This document shows positions 38,556-47,042 of a stretch of 64,000 nucleotides of DNA, one piece after another. Under the pieces are notes generated by a model. The model saw nothing but the letters and a program-made list of their open reading frames with translations. It had not been told where the DNA came from and ran no database searches. Positions within the stretch are counted from its first letter, which is position 1. Each line of letters opens with the position of its first letter. The stretch is from Prescottella agglutinans (GTDB lineage: Bacteria; Actinomycetota; Actinomycetes; Mycobacteriales; Mycobacteriaceae): the NCBI RefSeq assembly GCF_004011865.1, contig NZ_RKLP01000008.1:62001-126000 (forward strand), given 5' to 3'. The position numbers and the translations under genes are program-made.

Positions 38556-39434
38556 ATGTCGGACATGCGCGAAAGTTACAGTGCTGCAAGCGGGCTGGAG
38601 ATCGATGGTTCGACTTCAGGCCGGTTCGAGGGGGTTTACGGGGGAATCCTGCACGGTTCGGACGGCGTCGCGGGGCGCAGGTTCCTGGTCACAGGGGCGG
38701 CGTCCGGGATCGGCCGCGAGACCGCAATCCTGTTGGGCGCCCGAGGTGCACGAGTAGTCGTCGCCGATCGTGACTTCGAGCGAGTCTCCACGGTCGCCGG
38801 CGACATCGATGCCGCCGGCGGGCAAGCCGCCGCACTCGTCGCGGACATCTCCGACGAGGCGGAGGTCGAGCGCATGATCTCCGACGCGGTGTCGGCTTTC
38901 GGTGGTCTCGACGGAGCTTTCAACAACGCTGGAATTGCGGCCGCGGGGGCGTACTCGTTCGGTACTGCGCTCGCCGAAACGGATGTCGCAGACTTCCGTG
39001 TTCTCGTCGACGTCAACCTGGTGGGCATGTTTCTGTGCCTCAAGCACGAGCTGCGGCATCTGGAAGCAGGGGCGTCGATCGTGAACAACGCCTCGGCGGC
39101 CGGGTTGATCGGCGTCCCCAACGGTGCCGCATATGTCGCCTCCAAGCACGGTGCCGTCGGTCTGACGAAGGCCGCCGCGCTGGAGGGCGCGAACGCGGGG
39201 ATTCGGGTGAACGCTACGTGTCCGGGGTTCGTCGAGACACCGATGCTGCTCGACAACGCAACGGACGAAGGCAAACTCGCGCGACAGGGCATGACGCCGA
39301 TGGGGCGTCTCGCGCAGGCGTCGGAGGTCGCCCAACTGGTCGCGTGGTTGCTCTCGCCGGCGTCGTCGTTCGTCACCGGAGCGTGCATCCCGGTCGACGG
39401 AGGGCTTACGGTCGGAGGTCGTCGCTCGGCCTGA
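38556..39434 (+). CDS. Short-chain dehydrogenase/reductase
   Basis: A 292-residue classical SDR: TGAASGIGRE, D-R-D after beta2, NNAGIAAAG, catalytic Ser in NNASAAG, YVASK and the terminal FVTGACIPVDGG. About 35 extra residues precede the Rossmann fold. It lies downstream of iclR with an operator-like palindrome in front, so it is probably co-regulated with the catabolic operon and acts on an alcohol or ketone intermediate. Its last 29 bp overlap the convergent methyltransferase gene. Confidence 0.87.
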   Translation: MSDMRESYSAASGLEIDGSTSGRFEGVYGGILHGSDGVAGRRFLVTGAASGIGRETAILLGARGARVVVADRDFERVSTVAGDIDAAGGQAAALVADISDEAEVERMISDAVSAFGGLDGAFNNAGIAAAGAYSFGTALAETDVADFRVLVDVNLVGMFLCLKHELRHLEAGASIVNNASAAGLIGVPNGAAYVASKHGAVGLTKAAALEGANAGIRVNATCPGFVETPMLLDNATDEGKLARQGMTPMGRLAQASEVAQLVAWLLSPASSFVTGACIPVDGGLTVGGRRSA

Positions 39435-40188
39435 GTTCCGCCCGCATCTGCATGTATCGGAACAGCCCCGGTCGCCCCGCGACTTCCTCGTACGTGCGCA
39501 CCCAGTCGTCGACGAAGCGCGGTCGGTCGGCGGGGGAGAGGCGTGCCGTCCAGGCGCCCGACCCGGCGGTGCACCATGCGGTGAACGCGTCCCGGGTTCC
39601 GAAGTCCCAGTTGACATCCTGCACGGACAGGTCGGTCACGGTCAGCCCGGCCGATGCCGCGAGGTCGGGGTAGGTGTCCGGGTCGACGTGGACGAACGGC
39701 GCGTCGAACCCGGTGAACCGGTCGGCCCAGCGCGGCGAGCGGGCGACGTCCATCGCGACGGCCTCGACGCTCGGGCGTTCGCCCGCGCACACCACCTGGA
39801 CCAGCACCCGCCCGCCCGGCCGGGTCGTGGCCGCGATGGCGGCGAGCGCCTGCCGCTGCTCGGGTACCCAGTGCAGGGCGTTGAACGAGACGACGACGTC
39901 GAACCGACCCCGCAGCGGCAGGTGGCGGGCATCGGCCACCAGGAACCAGACCCGCCCGCCGGCCCCGGAGGTCGCCGCCTTCGCGATCATCCGCGGTGAC
40001 GCGTCGACGCCGACCGCGTACCCGGCGGTCAACCGCGCGGCGAGCAGGTGCGTCACGTAGCCGTCGCCGCAGCCGACGTCGAGCAGTCGGTCGGTGGGCC
40101 GCAGCTCCAGGCCCGCCAGGGCGCGGGTGGCCATCGTCCGCTGCAGATCGCTCACTCGTGCGTACTGCTCGCCGTCCCAGTCGGCCAT
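39406..40188 (-). CDS. Class I SAM-dependent methyltransferase
   Basis: A 260-residue methyltransferase with motif I LLDVGCGDGYVT, VGVDASPRMIAKA, ADARHLPLRGRFDVVVSFNALHWV and GGRVLVQ, similar in layout to trans-aconitate 2-methyltransferase, including the WV and GLF-RYMQMRAELRP end. Substrate unknown. The ATG at 40188 has TACGCT 6 nt upstream, suggesting a leaderless transcript and ruling out earlier in-frame starts. Confidence 0.83.
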   Translation of the reverse strand: MADWDGEQYARVSDLQRTMATRALAGLELRPTDRLLDVGCGDGYVTHLLAARLTAGYAVGVDASPRMIAKAATSGAGGRVWFLVADARHLPLRGRFDVVVSFNALHWVPEQRQALAAIAATTRPGGRVLVQVVCAGERPSVEAVAMDVARSPRWADRFTGFDAPFVHVDPDTYPDLAASAGLTVTDLSVQDVNWDFGTRDAFTAWCTAGSGAWTARLSPADRPRFVDDWVRTYEEVAGRPGLFRYMQMRAELRPSDDLRP

Positions 40189-40276
40189 CGCATCAGCGTA
40201 GGCCCGCCACCGCCCGCGAGTGACGGCTATCACCCAACGGTCCTTTGTGTGCGCGAATCCACAAAAGTGCACTCGG

Positions 40277-40300
40277 CTGCAACATTGCAGAGATCTGCAA
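40277..40300. promoter_or_regulatory. TetR operator overlapping the tetR promoter
   Basis: CTGCAA-CA-TTGCAG-AGAT-CTGCAA gives two overlapping perfect inverted repeats. The middle TTGCAG (40285-40290) doubles as a -35 element, with TACTTT (40307-40312) 16 bp downstream and the GTG start 7 nt beyond, so binding should block transcription. Confidence 0.65.
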
Positions 40301-40319
40301 CTTCGGTACTTTCGAAGGG

Positions 40320-40919
40320 GTGAGTGAAGCACTCGGTCTGCGGGACCGGAAGAAGGTGGCGACGCGCATCGCGCTCAGCGAGGCCGCCGCCCGCCTCGCC
40401 AAGGAGCGGGGCATCGAGCTCGTCACCGCGGACATGATCGCCTCCGAGGCGGGCGTGTCCACGCGCACGTTCCACAACTACTTCTCCTGCAAGGAAGAGG
40501 CGGTCCTCCACCACCTCGAGGCCCAGGTGTTCGAGTGGGCGGACTGGCTGCGTGAGCGCCCGGACAACGAGCCGATCCTCGACTCGCTCGAGTACATCGT
40601 CGTGCGGGCAACCACCGAGTCCGACGGCCAACTCGAGGAGATGAAGGCGCTCGCCGATGTCATCGACTCGAGCCCGACGCTGCTGGCCAAGAAGATGGAG
40701 ATGCATCTGCGGCTGACGCCGATGCTCGACGAGGTCATCGCCGAGCGGACCGGCGCCTCCGGTCTCTACCCGAGTCTGCTGCAGGTGGTGGTCGGCGCCG
40801 CGTGCAAGGCATCGCTCGACCTGTGGATGAGCGGTCGGTCGTCGGCCGCGAACCCCGAACAACTCGTCCACGAGGCCTTCGACCACCTGCGTTCCGGCCT
40901 CGCGGTACCCCCGCGCTAG
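40320..40919 (+). CDS. TetR family transcriptional regulator
   Basis: A 199-residue TetR regulator. The HTH reads KKVATRIALSEAAARLAKERGIELVTADMIASEAGVSTRTFHNYFSCKEEAV, followed by a helical ligand domain. The GTG at 40320 follows a -10 box by 7 nt, a leaderless arrangement, and fits the beginning of the domain. It lies 29 bp before the MMPL gene and most likely represses both through the operator at 40277-40300. Confidence 0.9.
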   Translation: MSEALGLRDRKKVATRIALSEAAARLAKERGIELVTADMIASEAGVSTRTFHNYFSCKEEAVLHHLEAQVFEWADWLRERPDNEPILDSLEYIVVRATTESDGQLEEMKALADVIDSSPTLLAKKMEMHLRLTPMLDEVIAERTGASGLYPSLLQVVVGAACKASLDLWMSGRSSAANPEQLVHEAFDHLRSGLAVPPR

Positions 40920-40948
40920 ACCCCCACCCGATCACGAAGGAGCCGTGA

Positions 40949-43282
40949 ATGGCCACCTATCTCTACCGGATCGGTCGATTCGCCTACCGGCGAAAAGGCA
41001 CGGTCCTGTCCATCTGGCTGGCCATCCTGGTCCTGATGGGCGTCGGCGCGGCCACTCTGTCGGGTCCGACGAAGGACTCGTTCTCCATCCCGGGCACTCC
41101 CGCGCAGCAGGCGCAGGACCTTATGGCCGAGCGGTTCGGCGACCAGGGCAGCCCGATGGACTCGCTGTCGGCGCGCTTCGTCTTCGCCGCTCCCGAGGGG
41201 CAGACGCTCGACACCCCGGAGAACCAGGCCGCGATGGATTCCGTCATCGCGAAGTTGCGCGGCATCGACATGGTCAGCGCGAGCGCCAAGGGGGAGCCGG
41301 GCACACCGGGCGCGCTCACCGACCCGGTCGTCGCGGACGCCGGGTTGCAGCAGATGGCCGTCGCGTCCGCCGGTCAGCAGGGCATCCCCGAGGACGTCGC
41401 CGCCGCGAACGCGAAGGCGCTGTCGCCGCTGAGCGCCGACCGCACCGTCGGCTACATCGAGGTTCCGTTCGACGGCGAGTTCAGCGACGTGGACCAGGCG
41501 CTGCGGGATCAGATCGCGGCCGCCGCCGACGCCGGCCGCGACGCCGGACTCAACGTGCAGGTCAGCGGCTCCGCCGCGACCGAGGCGGAGATGCCGGGTG
41601 GCATCACCGAGCTCATCGGCATCGCCGTCGCCGCCATCGTCCTCGTCATCACGTTCGGCTCGCTCGTCGCCGCCGGACTGCCGCTGATCACGGCGATCAT
41701 CGGCATCATGATCGGCAGCCTCGGCATCACCGTCGCGACCGGCTTCATGGACCTCAGCTCGATGACCCCGACGCTCGCGGTGATGATCGGTCTGGCCGTC
41801 GCAATCGACTACTCGCTGTTCATCGTCTCGCGCTTCAAGCACGAACTGACGCTCACCGACGACCGGTCCGAGGCCGCGGGCCGCGCGGTCGGCACCGCGG
41901 GTTCGGCGGTCGTGTTCGCCGGCCTGACGGTCATCATCGCGCTCGTCGCGCTGCGCGTCGTCGGCATCCCGTTCCTGTCCGACATGGGTGCGGCCGCCGC
42001 GTCGACGGTGTTCATCGCCGTGCTCATCGCGCTCACGCTGCTGCCGGCCATCCTCGGTCTGTTCGGCCGCAAGGCGTTCGCCGGCCGGATCCCCGGCCTG
42101 AGCCAGCGGGACTCGGAGGGCGACGACGGCAAGGTGACCTTCGCCCGCCGGTACGCCGGCGCGGTGGTCCGCCGTCCCGCGGTCGGGCTGATCGCCGGTG
42201 TGCTGCTGCTGGGTGCGCTCGCGCTCCCCGCCACCAAGCTGGAACTGGCGCTGCCCAACGAGGGCAGCGGCGACCCGGCGACCAGCGCCCGCCAGGCGTA
42301 CGACCTGGTGAACGAGGGCTTCGGGCCCGGCAAGAACGGCCCGCTGCTGGTCGTCGTCGATGCGCAGGACGCGACCGTGCCGAAGGGTGAGGCGTTCGAC
42401 GCCGTCGTCGAGAAGATCTCCGAGCAGCCCGACGTCCTCAACGCGCAGGTCGTCCCCGGCGGCGTCAACGAGGCCGGTGATACCGCGCAGATCCTGGTGA
42501 CCCCGCGCAGCGGCCCGAGCGATCCGTCGACGATGGATCTGGTCGCCGACATCCGCGGCGCCGAATCCGACCTGCACGACAGCATCGGCGTCAGCTACGG
42601 CGTGACCGGTCAGACCGCGCTCGAGGGCGACATCTCCGAGCGGTTGCAGGACGCGCTGGTGCCCTACCTGGCGGTGGTCGTCGGACTCGCGTTCGTGCTG
42701 CTGATGCTGGTGTTCCGGTCGCTGCTGGTGCCGCTGACCGCGACCCTGGGCTTCCTGCTCAGCGTCCTCGCCACCTTCGGCGCCACCGTCGCGGTGTTCC
42801 AGGAGGGCTGGGGCGGACTGGCCGCCAACCCGCAGCCGATCGTCAGCTTCATGCCGATCTTCCTGGTCGGCGTGGTGTTCGGCCTCGCGATGGACTACCA
42901 GGTGTTCCTGGTGACCCGCATGCGCGAGGAGTACGTCCACGGCGCGTCCGCCAAGGACGCGGTGACCCTCGGCTTCAACCACGGTGCCCGCGTCGTGACG
43001 GCCGCGGCGATCATCATGATCTCCGTGTTCGCGGCCTTCATCGCGGAACCGAACTCGTTCATCAAGTCGATGGGCTTCGCGCTCGCGGCCGCCGTGTTCT
43101 TCGACGCGTTCGTGGTCCGCATGCTGGTCATCCCGTCGGTGATGGCGCTCATGGGCGACAAGGCGTGGTGGCTGCCGAAGTGGCTGGACAAGATCCTGCC
43201 GAACGTCGACATCGAGGGCGAGAAGCTGGCCCGCGCGCTGCCGCGGGAGAAGCGCGAACTCGAGGACGCCACGGTCTCCTGA
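40949..43282 (+). CDS. MMPL family transporter
   Basis: A 777-residue RND/MMPL exporter: one N-terminal helix (AYRRKGTVLSIWLAILVLM), a periplasmic domain, six-helix bundle 1 (with GLAVAIDYSLFIVSRFKHEL), a second periplasmic domain and bundle 2 (GLAMDYQVFLVTRMREEY). The Asp-Tyr pairs in the two G-L-A-x-x-x-DY motifs are the proton relay. Family members move mycolate-type lipids, siderophores or drugs. AGGAG precedes the ATG by 7 nt. Linkage to tetR suggests inducible efflux rather than housekeeping mycolate export. Confidence 0.9.
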   Translation: MATYLYRIGRFAYRRKGTVLSIWLAILVLMGVGAATLSGPTKDSFSIPGTPAQQAQDLMAERFGDQGSPMDSLSARFVFAAPEGQTLDTPENQAAMDSVIAKLRGIDMVSASAKGEPGTPGALTDPVVADAGLQQMAVASAGQQGIPEDVAAANAKALSPLSADRTVGYIEVPFDGEFSDVDQALRDQIAAAADAGRDAGLNVQVSGSAATEAEMPGGITELIGIAVAAIVLVITFGSLVAAGLPLITAIIGIMIGSLGITVATGFMDLSSMTPTLAVMIGLAVAIDYSLFIVSRFKHELTLTDDRSEAAGRAVGTAGSAVVFAGLTVIIALVALRVVGIPFLSDMGAAAASTVFIAVLIALTLLPAILGLFGRKAFAGRIPGLSQRDSEGDDGKVTFARRYAGAVVRRPAVGLIAGVLLLGALALPATKLELALPNEGSGDPATSARQAYDLVNEGFGPGKNGPLLVVVDAQDATVPKGEAFDAVVEKISEQPDVLNAQVVPGGVNEAGDTAQILVTPRSGPSDPSTMDLVADIRGAESDLHDSIGVSYGVTGQTALEGDISERLQDALVPYLAVVVGLAFVLLMLVFRSLLVPLTATLGFLLSVLATFGATVAVFQEGWGGLAANPQPIVSFMPIFLVGVVFGLAMDYQVFLVTRMREEYVHGASAKDAVTLGFNHGARVVTAAAIIMISVFAAFIAEPNSFIKSMGFALAAAVFFDAFVVRMLVIPSVMALMGDKAWWLPKWLDKILPNVDIEGEKLARALPREKRELEDATVS

Positions 43283-43309
43283 AAGACACTGTGAACATTC
43301 GATGAAGAG

Positions 43310-43352
43310 GGAGGGATCGGACCCGAAGACGCGGGGCCGATCCCTCCTTTTT
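43310..43352 (+). terminator. Rho-independent terminator after MMPL gene
   Basis: An 11-bp perfect stem (43310-43320 with 43337-43347) is followed by five T residues at 43348-43352, 27 bp after the stop. Confidence 0.88.
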
Positions 43353-43382
43353 CGCCCTCTGGATTGGTAACCTTCGCAAACC

Positions 43383-45116
43383 ATGCTGATCAGACTCCTC
43401 GGCACCTATCTGGGGCCATACAAGCGCGAACTCGCAGGCGTCGTCCTCCTCCAACTTGTCGCCACCGGCGCCGCGCTGTATCTCCCCAGCGTCAACGCCG
43501 ACCTGATCGACAACGGAGTGGCCGCCGGCGACACCGGCTACATCATGTCGGCGGGCGCGAAGATGCTCCTCGTGACGTTGGTGCAGATCATCTGCTCCAT
43601 CGGCTCGGTCTACTTCGGCGCCCGCGCCGCGATGGGCTTCGGCCGGGACGTGCGCCGCGCGGTCGTGAGCCGGGCACGGAACTTCTCGTCCCGCGAGTTC
43701 GGCCGCTTCGGGGCGCCGTCGCTCATCACCCGCAGCACCAACGACGTCCAGCAGGTGCAGATGATGGTCGTGCTGAGCGCGACCATCCTGGTGATGGCCC
43801 CGATCATGTGCGTCGGCGGCGTCATCATGGCCATCCGCGAGGACGCCGGGCTGTCGTGGATCCTCGCGATCAGCGTCCCGCTCCTCGCGTTGACGATGAC
43901 CGTGATGATCACCAAGCTGGTGCCGGCGTTCCGGACGATGCAGACCCGCATCGACGCGGTGAACCGGGTGCTGCGCGAGCAGATCACCGGCATCCGCGTG
44001 GTGCGCGCGTTCGTGCGGGAGCGCTCGGAGGCGGAGCGGTTCGACGAGGCCAACGGTGCCCTGACCGACACCGCGCTGCGCGTCGGCCGCATGGCGGCAC
44101 TGATGATCCCGATCGTGATGATGATCGCGAACGTCACCAGTGTCGCGGTCATCTGGTTCGGCGGCCACGAGATCGACAACGGCGGCATGGGTATCGGCTC
44201 GCTGACCGCGCTGCTCAGCTACATCATGCAGATCCTGATGTCGGTGATGATGGCGTCGATGATCGCGATGCTCGCCCCGCGCGCCGCGGTGTGTGCCGAG
44301 CGCATCACCGAGGTCCTCGACACCGAGCCGTCCGTCCTGCCGCCGGCCTCGCCGGTGACCGTGATGGACCGTCCGGCGCTGGTCGAACTGCGCAACGCGG
44401 AGTTCCAGTACCCGGGTGCCGACGAACCCGTGCTGCGCGGCATCAGCTTCACCGCCCAACCCGGCAAGACCACCGCGATCATCGGCGCCACCGGATCCGG
44501 CAAGACCACGCTCCTCGGCCTCATCCCGCGCCTGATCGACGTCACGTCCGGCGCGGTGACCGTGTCCGGGACCGACGTCCGTGAACTCGATCCGGAACTG
44601 CTGCGCGCGCAGATCGGGCTGGTGCCGCAGAAGCCGTACCTCTTCTCCGGCACCGTCGCCAGCAACCTGCGCTACGGCAAGCCGGACGCCACCGACGACG
44701 AACTGTGGCGCGCGCTCGAGATCGCGCAGGCCGCCGACTTCGTCCGCGCGATGCCGGAGGGCCTCGAGACCGCGGTCGCGCAGGGCGGCACGACGGTGTC
44801 CGGCGGTCAGCGGCAGCGTCTCGCGATCGCGCGGGCGCTCGTCCGCCGCCCGTCCGTCTACCTGTTCGACGACTCGTTCTCGGCGCTCGACCTGAGCACC
44901 GACGCCCGGCTGCGTGCGGCGCTGCGGCCCGAGACCAAGGATGCCTGCGTGATCATCGTGGCCCAGCGCGTGTCGACGATCGTCGACGCCGACCAGATCA
45001 TCGTCCTCGAGGAGGGCGCGACGGTCGGGATCGGCACGCACGAGCAACTGCTCGAGACGTGTTCGACGTACGTCGAGATCGTCGAGTCCCAGCGTTCGGT
45101 CCAGGAGGCGCTGTGA
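43383..45116 (+). CDS. ABC exporter half-transporter, degenerate-site subunit
   Basis: A 577-residue fusion of a six-helix permease and an ATPase. Walker A GATGSGKTT and signature VSGGQRQRL are intact, but the Walker B end reads LFDDS (Asp for the catalytic Glu) and the switch region reads AQRVSTI (Gln for His). These are the changes seen in the degenerate-site subunit of heterodimeric exporters such as TM287/288. TAACCT lies 9 nt before the ATG. It overlaps the partner gene by GTGA. Confidence 0.9.
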   Translation: MLIRLLGTYLGPYKRELAGVVLLQLVATGAALYLPSVNADLIDNGVAAGDTGYIMSAGAKMLLVTLVQIICSIGSVYFGARAAMGFGRDVRRAVVSRARNFSSREFGRFGAPSLITRSTNDVQQVQMMVVLSATILVMAPIMCVGGVIMAIREDAGLSWILAISVPLLALTMTVMITKLVPAFRTMQTRIDAVNRVLREQITGIRVVRAFVRERSEAERFDEANGALTDTALRVGRMAALMIPIVMMIANVTSVAVIWFGGHEIDNGGMGIGSLTALLSYIMQILMSVMMASMIAMLAPRAAVCAERITEVLDTEPSVLPPASPVTVMDRPALVELRNAEFQYPGADEPVLRGISFTAQPGKTTAIIGATGSGKTTLLGLIPRLIDVTSGAVTVSGTDVRELDPELLRAQIGLVPQKPYLFSGTVASNLRYGKPDATDDELWRALEIAQAADFVRAMPEGLETAVAQGGTTVSGGQRQRLAIARALVRRPSVYLFDDSFSALDLSTDARLRAALRPETKDACVIIVAQRVSTIVDADQIIVLEEGATVGIGTHEQLLETCSTYVEIVESQRSVQEAL

Positions 45117-47041
45117 GCACCTCGACCCAGTCCTCGCCCCCGATGCCGGGCGCCCCCGGGGCGCCGGCCGCCAAGGCGGAGAACTTCGGCGCGTCCATGA
45201 AGCGCCTGCTCGGACGGCTCGGCCCGCACCGGATCGCCGTCTCGGTCGTGCTGGTACTCGCGGTGATCAGCGTCGTGCTGTCGGTGATCGGTCCGCGCCT
45301 GCTCGGTCACGCCACCAACCTGATCTTCGACGGTGTCATCGGCCGGCAGCTGCCGGCGGGGCTCACCAAGGACCAGGCCGTCGAGGGCCTGCGCGCGTCG
45401 GGCCAGGACCAGTTCGCCGACATGGTCTCGGGCATGAACCTCGTGCCGGGCGTCGGAATCGACTTCTCCGCCGTCGGTCGGGTGCTGGCGCTGGTGCTGG
45501 CGCTGTACATCGCGTCGTCGCTGGTGTCCTGGGCGGCCGCGTACCTGCTCAACAACATCGTGCAGGGCGTCGTGCGGTCGCTGCGCAACGAAGTCGAACG
45601 CAAGCTCAACCGGCTCCCGCTGCGCTACTTCGACGCGACCTCGCGCGGCGACCTGCTCAGCCGCGTCACCAACGACATCGACAACGTCTCGCAGAGCCTG
45701 CAGCAGACGCTGAGTCAGCTGCTGATCTCGACGCTCACGGTGTTCGGCATCCTCGCGATGATGATCTCCATCTCGCCGCTGCTGGCGCTGATCGCGGTGC
45801 TCACGGTGCCGCTGTCCGCGATCGTCGCGGCCAAGATCGCCAAGCGCTCCAAGCCGCACTTCGCGGCGGTCTGGAAGACCACCGGCGAGCTCAACGGCCA
45901 GATCGAGGAGTCGCTCACCGGCCACGAACTGGTCACCGCCTACGGTCGCCACCGCGAGGTCGACGCCGCGTTCCAGGAGAAGAACGAGCAGCTGTACCAG
46001 TCGGGGTTCAAGGCGCAGTTCATCTCCGGCATGGTGATGCCGGCGATCATGTTCCTCGGCAACCTGAACTACGTCGCCATCGCCGTCATCGGCGGCATGC
46101 GGGTCGCGTCGGGCACGATGAGCCTGGGCGACGTGCAGGCGTTCATCCAGTACTCGCGCCAGTTCACGCAGCCGCTCACCCAGATCGGCTCGATGGTGAA
46201 TCTGCTGCAGTCCGGCATCGCGTCGGCCGAGCGCGTGTTCGCGGTCCTCGACGAGGAGGAGGAGTCCGCGGATCCGGATCCCGCCGCCAGCCCGGTGGTT
46301 TCGCGCGGGCGCGTCGAGTTCGAGGACGTCCGGTTCAGCTACGACGAGGAGACCCCGCTCATCGAGGGCCTGTCGCTGACGGCGGAGCCGGGGCAGATGG
46401 TCGCGATCGTGGGTCCCACGGGCGCCGGCAAGACCACGCTGGTGAACCTGATCATGCGGTTCTACGAGGTCGACGGCGGGCGCATCACGCTCGACGGCAC
46501 CGACACCTCGCTGATGACGCGCGACGACCTGCGCTCGCGGATCGGCATGGTGCTGCAGGACACGTGGCTGTTCGGCGGCACTATCCGCGACAACATCGCG
46601 TACGGCCACCCGAACGCCACCGAGGAGCAGATCCGCGAGGCCGCCCGGATGAGCTACGTCGACCGGTTCGTGCACATGCTGCCCGACGGCTACGACACGG
46701 TCATCGACGAAGAGGGCAGCAACATCAGCGCCGGCGAGAAGCAGCTGATCACCATCGCCCGCGCGTTCATCTCGCAGCCGTCGATCCTGATCCTCGACGA
46801 GGCCACCAGCTCCGTCGACACCCGCACCGAGCTGTTGGTGCAGCAGGCGACGGCGGTGCTGCGCAGCGACCGCACGAGCTTCGTGATCGCACACCGGCTG
46901 TCCACGATCCGCGACGCCGACCTGATCGTCGTCATGGAGAACGGCCGGATCGTCGAGCAGGGCGGCCACGACGAGTTGCTCGAGCGGCGCGGCGCGTACT
47001 TCGACCTGTACAACAGCCAATTCGCGGGGGCGGTGGACTGA
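45113..47041 (+). CDS. ABC exporter half-transporter, catalytic partner
   Basis: A 642-residue permease-ATPase with a Pro/Ala-rich N-terminal tail and a periplasmic insertion (QLPAGLTKDQAVEGLRASG region) between helices 1 and 2. Walker A GPTGAGKTT, Walker B ILILDEATSS and AHRLSTI are canonical, while the signature is ISAGEKQ instead of LSGGQ. The odd signature would face the defective Walker site of the first subunit, so the pair has one live and one dead ATP site. The order and coupling resemble mycobacterial Rv1273c/Rv1272c. Substrate unknown, drugs or lipids likely. Confidence 0.9.
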   Translation: MSTSTQSSPPMPGAPGAPAAKAENFGASMKRLLGRLGPHRIAVSVVLVLAVISVVLSVIGPRLLGHATNLIFDGVIGRQLPAGLTKDQAVEGLRASGQDQFADMVSGMNLVPGVGIDFSAVGRVLALVLALYIASSLVSWAAAYLLNNIVQGVVRSLRNEVERKLNRLPLRYFDATSRGDLLSRVTNDIDNVSQSLQQTLSQLLISTLTVFGILAMMISISPLLALIAVLTVPLSAIVAAKIAKRSKPHFAAVWKTTGELNGQIEESLTGHELVTAYGRHREVDAAFQEKNEQLYQSGFKAQFISGMVMPAIMFLGNLNYVAIAVIGGMRVASGTMSLGDVQAFIQYSRQFTQPLTQIGSMVNLLQSGIASAERVFAVLDEEEESADPDPAASPVVSRGRVEFEDVRFSYDEETPLIEGLSLTAEPGQMVAIVGPTGAGKTTLVNLIMRFYEVDGGRITLDGTDTSLMTRDDLRSRIGMVLQDTWLFGGTIRDNIAYGHPNATEEQIREAARMSYVDRFVHMLPDGYDTVIDEEGSNISAGEKQLITIARAFISQPSILILDEATSSVDTRTELLVQQATAVLRSDRTSFVIAHRLSTIRDADLIVVMENGRIVEQGGHDELLERRGAYFDLYNSQFAGAVD

Positions 47042-47042
47042 C

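Noticed and set aside
40916-43405. 829-codon open frame antisense to the MMPL gene
   Set aside because: Same shadow effect; His/Arg/Asp-rich composition without any motif.
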